From positions 1-63,161 of the forward strand of contig CALALB010000015.1 of assembly GCA_937923175.1 (NCBI GenBank): a DNA stretch of 63,161 nucleotides, given 5' to 3'. The translations under genes and the position numbers were made by a program. A model generated the notes under the pieces. That model made no database searches, was not told the origin of the DNA, and worked only from the letters and a program-made list of their open reading frames with translations. Below, piece after piece: positions 56,516 to 63,161 of this stretch (position 1 is its first letter; each line of letters opens with the position of its first letter). Source of the stretch: an uncultured Chromatiaceae bacterium. Its GTDB lineage: Bacteria > Pseudomonadota > Gammaproteobacteria > Chromatiales > Chromatiaceae.

Positions 56516-58984
56516 CTAGTGTTCGAGCGCAATCAGGGGGGCGACCCTGTTGGCATTTAACCATTCCTCAAACGCAGGTGCGGGCATAACCCCCCCGAAG
56601 AGATCGCCCTGGCCCTTAGCACAGCCTAGGTTAAGGAGTTGATATTGCTGCTCGACGGTGCGCACCCCATCGGCGCGAATCTCGATCTTCAGCGCTTGGG
56701 CCATGGCGATCAAGGTCTCGATCACTGCCAATTCGTGATAGCCCTGAGGCAGGGCCTCGATGAAATTGCTATGGATCTTGAGCGCCCGGATCGGTAGGCG
56801 TTGTAACAATGCCGGCGATGTCCAGCCAAGCCCGACCTCGCTGATCCAGATCCCCACCCCCAGTTCATTCAGCTTCTGGAATAGGTCTGCCAGGGCTTCG
56901 TAATGTTTGACCAGCAGATGCTCGCTGAACGCCAGGTCTAGATGCTTGACCAATAGGGGATGCTTCAGCAACTGATGTTCCACAGATCGCAATAGATTGC
57001 CCTCTAGACACTGGGTCTCGCCGATGGCAATCACCAGGCGGTCGGGCGCCAGACCAGAGTCGATCCAGCGGGCGAACTGCTCGCAGGACTTGGCGAGCAA
57101 CCACTCGCCCAGCGTTCGGCTTAGACCGCTTTCCTCAGCCAGGGTCCACAGCCGTTCGGTCGTCACTGGGCCAAGATCAGAGGGGTTCCAATGAGGAATG
57201 GCCTCGACAGCATCATAATGACCATTATTCATATCACAGCCTGGGTAATAGCGGATCTGGAACTCTAGCTGCTCCAAGGCGGCGCGCAGTCGCTCCGTCC
57301 AGCCTTGTTGGCTGGATCTCACCTGAGCCAAGGCACTGATTGGACTGGTCAAGGCGGCGTTGTGCCGGTGACGCTTGGCCTGTCTTAGGTCGAATTCCGC
57401 TCTCGAGATCAGCGTCTGGGCATCCTCACCCAGCTCAGTCATCAGGGCGATACCGATGCTGAGATTGACATAGAGTCCATAGCCGCGGACCCAGATAGGC
57501 CTCTCCATCCAGGCCCGGATATGCTCGGCGAGCCGGGTTAGCTCCTCGGCCGTCTCCACTGCTTCGAGCAGTAAGGCAAAGCGATCGGCATGCAGCCGTG
57601 CCAGGGTATCCGAGGGATGGATGAGCTCGCGCAGCTTCAGGGCAACGGTCCGCAAGAGCTCATCCCCGATCCGGTAGCCTAGGCTGGCGTTGATATGCGA
57701 GAAATGATCGAGATCGATCATCAGGACCGCCAGCAACGTCCCCCGTCTGGCCCTCTGGGCGATCGCGTGCTCCAGACGCAATTCAAACAACAAGCGGTTT
57801 GGCAGCCGAGTCAGAGGATCATAATGGATCAGGGAGGCCGAAGGGCGGCTCAGGCCCAGGTGGGCGCCGCGTTCAGCCAGAAGCATGACGAAATTGCTGA
57901 GACGTCCTGTTTGATCCAGGACCCGGCAGATAGTCAGACGCTGGCGATAGACCTCGCCGCCCTTGTGCCGACTCCAGACCTCACCTTGCCATCGACCCCA
58001 TTTGCGCAGCTGTCGCCACAGCCGGATGAAAAAGGCCCGAGTGTGCCACTGGGCATTGAGGGGATAGGGTTTTTGGCCCAGCACCTCGGATTCGGCATAG
58101 CCGGTGATGCGGGTAAAGGCAGGATTCACTGCGATCACGATCCCCTTGGGATCAGTTATCACGATCCCCTCTGAGGTCGCAGCATGCACGGCCTTGGATT
58201 GCAACAGCCGGCGTTCGGCCTGGCGGGCAGCGGTGATATCCTGGATGAGGAGGGTCAGGCTGGCCGAGGTACCTCGCTTCGCCCAATCAGGGATCAGGCT
58301 GACTTGATAATCGCGCTCTCGACCCTCTGCGGTGGTCCAGCTGACCCATTCGTTCACCCTCTCCCCGTGATCCAGACAGCGGCTCAGATGGCGATAGACC
58401 AGGCCGATCAAGGCTGGATCCAGGTCAAGCGCCAGGAGCGGCCGGCCCAATGATTTGCTTGCCGACTGCTCAGCACCGAGCAATGCCAGGAAGGGTGGGT
58501 TGGCCGCAAGCAACCGGCAGCCGCGGTCCAGTAAGGCGATCGGGTGGGGCACAGCCGCCAGCATGGTCAGGGCATGCGCTGCGGAATGCCCCTGGGGGAG
58601 GCTCGGTTTAGCCCTGTCTAGGTGGGGGGTTAGGAAATCGAGCGGATAGAATGCCGCTAACCAGTAGCCCCTCCCCATCTGTCCCGCCAGCGGTTGGAAG
58701 ATAGCCAGGGTCTCGAGCCGCCGATGCGACCCAAGCAATGAGACCGGCAGTTGCAGACCGACGGTCGATTGGGTTTTGAGACGCTGCTCCAGGGATTTGG
58801 CTTCACCCGCGTCGATCAGGCCGATCAGCGGCTGACCAAGCAGATCCTGGGTCCCTAAACCAAGGTGATCGGCGAGACCGCTAGCAACGAACAGAACACA
58901 GAGTTCCGGGTCCAAAATGCAGACGCCCAAAGGTTGATTGGTTGGATAACAACCCCCTTCAGGGCCAAAAGGGCAGCGAGACAT
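56516..58984 (-). CDS. PAS sensor with degenerate GGDEF and EAL domains
   Basis: An 822-residue protein. Three PAS-like regions (about 15-120, 140-255, 265-385; the third has GITGYAESEVLGQ-type features) are followed by GGDEF (about 395-555) and EAL (about 570-805) domains. The GGDEF site reads HADRF in place of GGDEF. In the EAL domain, the motif position reads VEAIPHW rather than EALLRW; DDFGTG is SEVGLG, and EGVET is ADGVRT. Most metal-binding residues are lost, so it is unlikely to make or cleave cyclic di-GMP; it may bind a ligand or act as a scaffold. No membrane helix is seen. It lies next to the flagellar operon, which suggests a role in motility, but that is inference. Confidence 0.9.
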   Translation of the reverse strand: MSRCPFGPEGGCYPTNQPLGVCILDPELCVLFVASGLADHLGLGTQDLLGQPLIGLIDAGEAKSLEQRLKTQSTVGLQLPVSLLGSHRRLETLAIFQPLAGQMGRGYWLAAFYPLDFLTPHLDRAKPSLPQGHSAAHALTMLAAVPHPIALLDRGCRLLAANPPFLALLGAEQSASKSLGRPLLALDLDPALIGLVYRHLSRCLDHGERVNEWVSWTTAEGRERDYQVSLIPDWAKRGTSASLTLLIQDITAARQAERRLLQSKAVHAATSEGIVITDPKGIVIAVNPAFTRITGYAESEVLGQKPYPLNAQWHTRAFFIRLWRQLRKWGRWQGEVWSRHKGGEVYRQRLTICRVLDQTGRLSNFVMLLAERGAHLGLSRPSASLIHYDPLTRLPNRLLFELRLEHAIAQRARRGTLLAVLMIDLDHFSHINASLGYRIGDELLRTVALKLRELIHPSDTLARLHADRFALLLEAVETAEELTRLAEHIRAWMERPIWVRGYGLYVNLSIGIALMTELGEDAQTLISRAEFDLRQAKRHRHNAALTSPISALAQVRSSQQGWTERLRAALEQLEFQIRYYPGCDMNNGHYDAVEAIPHWNPSDLGPVTTERLWTLAEESGLSRTLGEWLLAKSCEQFARWIDSGLAPDRLVIAIGETQCLEGNLLRSVEHQLLKHPLLVKHLDLAFSEHLLVKHYEALADLFQKLNELGVGIWISEVGLGWTSPALLQRLPIRALKIHSNFIEALPQGYHELAVIETLIAMAQALKIEIRADGVRTVEQQYQLLNLGCAKGQGDLFGGVMPAPAFEEWLNANRVAPLIALEH

Positions 58985-59269
58985 CAGGCTTCAGCGAGAC
59001 AGGGCCTTGTTGAGGTATCGATTGGCAGCGCGCAATGCCTAGACTGAGGATACAGATCGGTTTTTTGGGCTCCGCGGATTATTACAGTATAGACTACACC
59101 TGCTGGTGTTTGAGGCTCATCCACCTTGGTCAGCCGGTGCGATGCAGCAGGAAGGTCAACCCGATCAGGGTCGGGGTCGATTCTTCAGCGGTTTTGGGAT
59201 TGCGCCGCTGGGCTTATACTGTGCAGTCAATCAGCGCAATCCATACCTAATCCATGACGAGGAGACCCA

Positions 59270-60280
59270 ATGCATAACGGCACCAGCCTGACTCAATTCA
59301 TTATTGAAGAACAGCGCCACATCCCAGGCGCGACCGGCGATTTCACCTCATTGCTCAATGACATCGTCACCGCCTGTAAGGTGATCAGCAATCTGGTCAA
59401 TCATGGCGCCCTAGTCGGGATCCTGGGCACCGCAGGTACAGAGAATGTCCAGGGCGAGGTTCAGAAAAAGCTCGATGTCCTCTCCAATGAGATCTTCATC
59501 AAATCCAATGAATGGGCCGGGCATCTAGCAGCCATGGCCTCGGAGGAGATGGAGGGTATCTATCCTATCCCCGAGAAATATCCGCGCGGCAAGTATCTGC
59601 TTACCTTTGATCCGCTCGATGGCTCATCCAATATCGATGTGAATGTCTCAGTAGGAACCATCTTTTCCATCCTGCGCCGTCCAGGGGGGGGCGAGGTCAG
59701 CGAGCGCGATTTCCTTCAGGCTGGCACCCAGCAGGTAGCTGCAGGCTATGCCATCTATGGGCCGGCGACCATGCTGGTGCTGACCACCGGCAACGGGGTC
59801 AATGGCTTTACCCTGGATCAGAACATCGGGGAGTTTATCCTCACCCATCCCAAGATGCAGATCCCGGCCGATACCGCTGAGTTTGCGATCAATATGTCCA
59901 ATCTGCGCTTCTGGGAACCGCCGATCCGCCGGTATGTCCAGGAATGTCTGGACGGCAAGGAAGGGCCGCGCGGCAAGGATTTCAATATGCGCTGGATCGC
60001 CTCCATGGTCGCCGATGTCCATCGTATCCTTACCCGCGGTGGGGTCTTTATGTATCCCCTGGATGCCAAGATCAAGGCCAAGGGCGAGACCGGCAGGCTG
60101 CGCCTGCTCTATGAGGCCAATCCCATGGCCTTTATCGTCGAACAGGCGGGCGGCGGGGCAATCACCGGGCGCGAACGTATCCTTGAGGTCCAGCCCGAAT
60201 CACTCCACCAGCGCGTGCCAGTGATCCTGGGCTCCAAGAATGAGGTCGAGCGGATCCTGGCTTATCACCAGGAGGGCTAA
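59270..60280 (+). CDS. fbp: Class I fructose-1,6-bisphosphatase
   Basis: A 336-residue enzyme that removes the 1-phosphate of fructose-1,6-bisphosphate in gluconeogenesis and in the Calvin cycle. The metal-site motif [13 protein letters not shown] (about 112-124) and GTIFSILRR are intact, and the opening [10 protein letters not shown] is family-like. The ATG has GAGGAG about 8 bp before it. 58985-59269 holds only the leader between the divergent GGDEF/EAL gene and this one. If the host is an autotroph, this is a candidate Calvin-cycle enzyme; sequence alone does not show it. Same transcript as the Crp/Fnr regulator (5-bp gap). Confidence 0.96.
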   Translation: MHNGTSLTQFIIEEQRHIPGATGDFTSLLNDIVTACKVISNLVNHGALVGILGTAGTENVQGEVQKKLDVLSNEIFIKSNEWAGHLAAMASEEMEGIYPIPEKYPRGKYLLTFDPLDGSSNIDVNVSVGTIFSILRRPGGGEVSERDFLQAGTQQVAAGYAIYGPATMLVLTTGNGVNGFTLDQNIGEFILTHPKMQIPADTAEFAINMSNLRFWEPPIRRYVQECLDGKEGPRGKDFNMRWIASMVADVHRILTRGGVFMYPLDAKIKAKGETGRLRLLYEANPMAFIVEQAGGGAITGRERILEVQPESLHQRVPVILGSKNEVERILAYHQEG

Positions 60281-60285
60281 GGCGT

Positions 60286-61020
60286 TTGCTTGAGGGACGC
60301 TTGCGCGAGGCGCTCAGACGGGCGCCCTTGCTGGCGCGTCTTGAGCCAGCCCAGATCGAGCGGGTTGTCCGGCAGGCCAGACGGATCAGATTGGCCGCCG
60401 GGCAATTGCTGTTTCGCCAAGGCGAGCCGGCAGAGCGCTTTTACCTACTCGTTGCAGGTCAGGTCCGGCTATTCCGCCTCTCGGCGGAGGGTGCTGAAAA
60501 GGTCATTGAACTCATTGGCCCCGATCAGACCTTTGCCGAGGCCCTGATGTTTCTGAATACACCCCGTTATCCGGTCTGTGCAGCGGCACTGGTCGATTCT
60601 GAGCTGATTGCCATCGAGTCTGCCGATTTTGCGGCCATGGTACGCGAATCGGTCGAGACCTGTTTTGTACTCCTTGGCGCCCTTAGCCAGCGCCTGCGTG
60701 TGCTCATCGCTGAGATCGATGCCTTAAGCCTACATACCGCAACCAGCCGCCTGGCGCGTTATCTGGCCCTACGTCTGCCGGCAGAAACTGATACGCTCGA
60801 ACTGCCGGTGCGCAAAGCGGTCTTGGCCTCGCGTCTGTCGATCCAGCCTGAGACCTTCTCGCGGGTGATCAAGGCGCTGGTCGATCAGGCTATCATCCAG
60901 GTGGATAACCAACGGATCCAGGTATTCGATCGGCGCGCGCTGTTTGAATTGGCTGACTTGGCCGATCTGCTCGACCCCGAGATCAACGCCTCTGGCCTGT
61001 CGGTCTCGAATCCCCGGTGA
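60286..61020 (+). CDS. Crp/Fnr family transcriptional regulator
   Basis: A 244-residue regulator. The N-terminal cyclic-nucleotide-binding-like barrel (about 15-130) has QLLFRQGEPAERFYLLVAGQV and GPDQTFAEALMF. A long dimer helix leads to the winged helix (about 170-235), where RKAVLASRLSIQPETFSRVI is the DNA-recognition unit. No Fnr cysteine cluster is present in the N-terminus, and the usual cAMP-contacting residues are not complete, so the signal is unlikely to be cAMP. Length and helix sequence resemble DNR/NnrR-like members, which respond to nitric oxide; this is a guess. Start is TTG with AGGAGG 10 bp before it. Downstream of fbp by 5 bp, which could mean control of carbon metabolism. 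Confidence 0.88.
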   Translation: MLEGRLREALRRAPLLARLEPAQIERVVRQARRIRLAAGQLLFRQGEPAERFYLLVAGQVRLFRLSAEGAEKVIELIGPDQTFAEALMFLNTPRYPVCAAALVDSELIAIESADFAAMVRESVETCFVLLGALSQRLRVLIAEIDALSLHTATSRLARYLALRLPAETDTLELPVRKAVLASRLSIQPETFSRVIKALVDQAIIQVDNQRIQVFDRRALFELADLADLLDPEINASGLSVSNPR

Positions 61021-61046
61021 ACAAGGGGCGCTGAGCTGAACCTGGG

Positions 61047-61063
61047 GGTGCAGGCGGTGCACC
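61047..61063 (+). terminator. Hairpin after the Crp/Fnr gene
   Basis: GGTGCA and TGCACC form a perfect 6-bp stem with a 5-nt loop, 26 bp after the stop codon. It lacks a T-run, so it is a weak candidate. Apart from this and the Fnr-like site, the 377-bp gap to the next gene shows nothing else. Confidence 0.3.
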
Positions 61064-61302
61064 ATGCGCCCTAGAGAGCTGTTATTGGATTCGGCTCGGC
61101 GGGGCGGCAACTGGCACCCAAGCTCAGGAGAGCCCAGAAGAAACAATCGGCCTGGTCATGGCTCCCGTTCGTGTTTCTGAACCAAGGCGCTATCTTCGCC
61201 GATGATCAGGCTTTGCACCCCAGCAGCGCTGGACTCGAAACGCCTGGCAGATAGGGCTCACCCTACCTACCCTAACCGGCTGGGCAGGGGAGGGGCTTGG
61301 AT

Positions 61303-61316
61303 TTGCCAGGGATCAA
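61303..61316. promoter_or_regulatory. Candidate Fnr/Crp-family operator
   Basis: TTGCC-AGGG-ATCAA matches the Fnr-type consensus TTGAT-N4-ATCAA at 8 of 10 positions. It lies 82 bp before the ATG of the CDGSH gene and about 280 bp after the Crp/Fnr regulator gene, a fair place for activation. The match is by eye and could be chance. Confidence 0.3.
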
Positions 61317-61397
61317 TCCATCTTCCGCCGAGAGACAAAACCTGGGGCTGAAACCGGTCCTTAATCCATCGAGATCAATCTAGAGGGTTGTAAACCG

Positions 61398-62045
61398 ATG
61401 AGCGATTCAATCATCCGTTATCCAGGCCAAGAGGTCGAGGTGACCTGGGATGGTCGTCTGTGCATCCAGATTGGCGAGTGCGTGCGTGCCGAGGGCGAGC
61501 TCTTTGTGAGCGGGCGCGATCCCTGGTGTCAACCGGATCTGGCAGGCCGCGAGCAGGTGCGCGCGGTCGTCGAGCGCTGTCCGACCGGCGCCCTCAGCTA
61601 TGTTGACCAGACCGGTGAGCCCGAGGCTGCACCCCTTGAGAATCGCGTCCTGGTGGCCAACGATGGTCCCTTGTATTTCACCGGCGAGCTTGCAATCGAG
61701 GGGGTACCTGAGGACATGCCTGGGGTAAGGCGACGCGCGGCCCTGTGTCGCTGCGGCGCCTCGAAAAATAAACCCTTTTGTGACAACAGCCACCGCGAGG
61801 TCGGCTTTAAAGATGCCGGCGCCGTGGGTCTACAGGGAACTGGGCTACAGGAACGAGGCGGGCCGCTCAAGGTACGGGTGATCCCGAATGGCCCGCTCAA
61901 GATCGAGGGCAATCTCAGTCTGTATTCGGGTTCAGGGCGTCTCGCCTGGGAGGGCACCCAGACTGCGCTTTGTCGCTGCGGGGCCTCCAAAAACAAGCCT
62001 TTCTGCGACGGCACCCATCGCGAGATCGGGTTTAAGACCGACTGA
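61398..62045 (+). CDS. Iron-sulfur protein with 4Fe-4S-like and two CDGSH domains
   Basis: A 215-residue protein. Residues 8-80 match the divergent 4Fe-4S mono-cluster domain (Fer4_19 type: CIQIGECVRAEGELF, DPWCQPDL, VVERCPTGALSY). Two CDGSH zinc-finger-like domains follow, each C-x-C-x2-S-x3-P-x-C-D-x2-H: LCRCGASKNKPFCDNSH (about 115-131) and the near-identical LCRCGASKNKPFCDGTH (about 193-209). CDGSH sites bind 2Fe-2S through three Cys and one His, as in mitoNEET. The protein probably carries electrons or clusters; its partner is unknown. There is no signal peptide. The start ATG has AGAGGG about 10 bp before it. Confidence 0.92.
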   Translation: MSDSIIRYPGQEVEVTWDGRLCIQIGECVRAEGELFVSGRDPWCQPDLAGREQVRAVVERCPTGALSYVDQTGEPEAAPLENRVLVANDGPLYFTGELAIEGVPEDMPGVRRRAALCRCGASKNKPFCDNSHREVGFKDAGAVGLQGTGLQERGGPLKVRVIPNGPLKIEGNLSLYSGSGRLAWEGTQTALCRCGASKNKPFCDGTHREIGFKTD

Positions 62046-62336
62046 TCAGCAGGGGGTGCACCTGGCGCACCCTATATCTAAAGCAGCTTGACGAGGGCGG
62101 TCCTGCCGGCACCCTGAGCCGCCCTCATGGGGATTCAGCATCGCCAGGGCTCAACCCTGATTGGCATCAATGGGTTGATTGAGGTCACCGGCGCCTTGGT
62201 GACCAGGGTCTGAGGGGGCAGTGGCTCATAGCATCTTAGCAGGCACTGAAAGCTGGCTGAGCCAAGCCCTGGCAAGGGTGGGCGGCTGGTCCGCCGGAGC
62301 CGATCTTTTGCAGGGCCGCCCAGCTGACCCGAGCCG
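62046..62336. terminator. Hairpins after the CDGSH gene
   Basis: Three perfect inverted repeats lie in this gene-free gap: 62054-62072 (GGGTGC / GCACCC, 7-nt loop), 62093-62126 (GAGGGCGG / CCGCCCTC) and 62183-62204 (GGTCACC / GGTGACC). The first, 9 bp after the stop codon, is the likeliest transcription end. The rest of the gap shows no gene I can support. Confidence 0.4.
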
Positions 62337-62843
62337 CTACCTGCCTTCAGCCAGGGCCTGATCCGCTGCCGCCAGCGCTGCCATGATCCCTCGCTGCAAC
62401 CACTGCCCCAGCTCGTTTTCTAGGGTCTCCTCCTGCTCGAAACGTTCAAGGGGTGCGACAAATGGCCGGTTGATTTGCAGCTCGAGCCCATCCGGGAGCG
62501 GTTCGGCAAACCAGGGCATGAGTCCAAGCATCTGTTCAAGAGCCGCCAGAACGGCTTGGGGTTCATTGAGCTCGGAATGGATGCGGATCAAGGCCAGACT
62601 GGTCCCGATATGCCGGTCGCCCCTGTCCGCCAGGGCCTGGAAACGATCGCGGCTTTGCCTAAGCCAGGCGCGGCGTTCCTCATCGCTTAAGGATTCATCT
62701 CGGGAGGCGAGATAGGCATCCAGCGCCTGCTCATAGTCGTTCCAATAGGGATCGCCCTCGCGGTCGGCGATCTGCCAGCCGATCAGCGAGGATTGGGCGT
62801 AGGGATAGGCAGCCAGTTGGGTCGGCCAGCGGGGTTCGTTCAT
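62337..62843 (-). CDS. Unknown helical protein
   Basis: A 168-residue helix-rich protein of no family I recognise. QALDAYLASRDESLSDEERR and RHIGTSLALIRIHSELNEPQ read like TPR-type or other helical-repeat units. The ATG at 62843 is chosen over an in-frame TTG 39 bp upstream, which has a weaker site and extends a low-complexity N-terminus. There is no signal peptide. It lies downstream of, and in the same direction as, the O-GlcNAc-transferase-like gene at the window edge, with 160 bp between them, so the two may be linked. Confidence 0.6.
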   Translation of the reverse strand: MNEPRWPTQLAAYPYAQSSLIGWQIADREGDPYWNDYEQALDAYLASRDESLSDEERRAWLRQSRDRFQALADRGDRHIGTSLALIRIHSELNEPQAVLAALEQMLGLMPWFAEPLPDGLELQINRPFVAPLERFEQEETLENELGQWLQRGIMAALAAADQALAEGR

Positions 62844-63003
62844 CAGCTCATACTCTCCCTTGAAGGATGATGTCTCAGGCAATCTCTAGAAATGTTCATA
62901 CAATCTGTCACCTGAATCCTTTACTCCTAGGATAGGCGCTGGGATATTCCATTAAGGCGTGCACGGCGCATCCAGGCACCTCCCTCCTCGGCTTGCACCC
63001 AGC

Positions 63004-63161
63004 TTAGGTTTTTACTGTCTCGCACCATTGTTGCCACATTGTGCGATAGGCCCGTTCCATGGCGCGGGCGAATCCTGGCTCATCGCGCAGGGGGCTGGAC
63101 TCGAGCTCGGCGCGGAGATTGGCCCGGATTGTCGCGAGGCGATCGAGGTCGGAGGCCAAAT
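63004..63161 (-). CDS. C-terminus of an O-GlcNAc transferase-like (SPINDLY/TPR) protein, cut by window edge
   Basis: A minus-strand frame enters from the right edge and stops at TAA (63006-63004), giving 51 residues. They include LATIRANLRAELESSPLRD, then DEPGFARAMERAYRTMWQQW. This pattern (xLRxxLRxxLxxSPL, then FARxxExAYRxMWxxW) is the C-terminal helix pair of bacterial glycosyltransferase family 41 proteins related to eukaryotic OGT and plant SPINDLY. In bacteria these enzymes often glycosylate proteins such as flagellin or adhesins. Only the tail is visible, so catalytic residues cannot be checked. Its full gene lies outside the window. Confidence 0.7.
   Translation of the reverse strand, partial: LASDLDRLATIRANLRAELESSPLRDEPGFARAMERAYRTMWQQWCETVKT

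Overview
The window reads as chromosomal DNA of a moderately GC-rich gammaproteobacterium. A purple sulfur bacterium or other Chromatiales relative fits best: the smc-zipA-ligA order is gammaproteobacterial, the flgA/cheV-cheR/flgB-L layout resembles Pseudomonas, and several conserved small proteins fit. The family-level placement is an inference, since no rRNA or photosynthesis gene is present. Most of the DNA is tightly packed housekeeping or motility genes, and no tRNA or rRNA gene was found.

Layout. 1-719 holds no gene I can support. 720-3732 has a small SET-domain protein, a conserved hypothetical, rsgA-queF (minus) and a PCMT-family methyltransferase. 3918-27157 is a secondary-metabolism island with two minus-strand operons. 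The promoter-distal one (18055 to 3918) encodes an ACP-sulfotransferase didomain protein, a propeller-like protein, a 2725-residue PUFA-synthase-like PKS (tandem enoyl-reductase-like domains, KS, AT, ACP, KR, DH) and a separate KS-AT protein. The second (25974 to 19043) encodes a small unknown protein, two closely related sulfotransferases, a second propeller-like protein, an alpha/beta hydrolase and a PqqD-like/inactive M50/HlyD fusion. A divergent sulfotransferase-like gene lies between the operons, and a flippase-like membrane protein follows. Start-stop overlaps (ATGA) and very short gaps tie the genes together. My reading is a reducing lipid/polyketide pathway whose ACP-bound chain is sulfated, and possibly converted to a terminal alkene, then released and exported. 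The product is unknown and I know of no described pathway with this gene set.

27158-28376 contains a probable frameshifted gene remnant and a small hypothetical gene. 28377-34753 is smc-zipA-ligA. 35000-36116 has a small conserved gene, gene-poor DNA and the 3' end of a decayed IS200/IS605 (tnpB) element. 36194-38103 is a parvulin PPIase-yciI-yciB operon (minus), followed by an AGCS symporter (plus).

39584-56427 is a flagellar region. On the minus strand are flgA, then flgM-flgN-fliK-flhB-like. On the plus strand are cheV-cheR, then flgBCDEFGHIJKL. A sigma-28-type promoter is visible before flgM and a sigma-54-type promoter before flgB. A PAS/degenerate GGDEF/degenerate EAL protein follows on the minus strand.

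59270-62045 is fbp plus a Crp/Fnr regulator, then a CDGSH iron-sulfur protein with a candidate Fnr-like box upstream. The right edge has an unknown 168-residue protein and the C-terminus of an O-GlcNAc-transferase-like (SPINDLY family) protein running out of the window.
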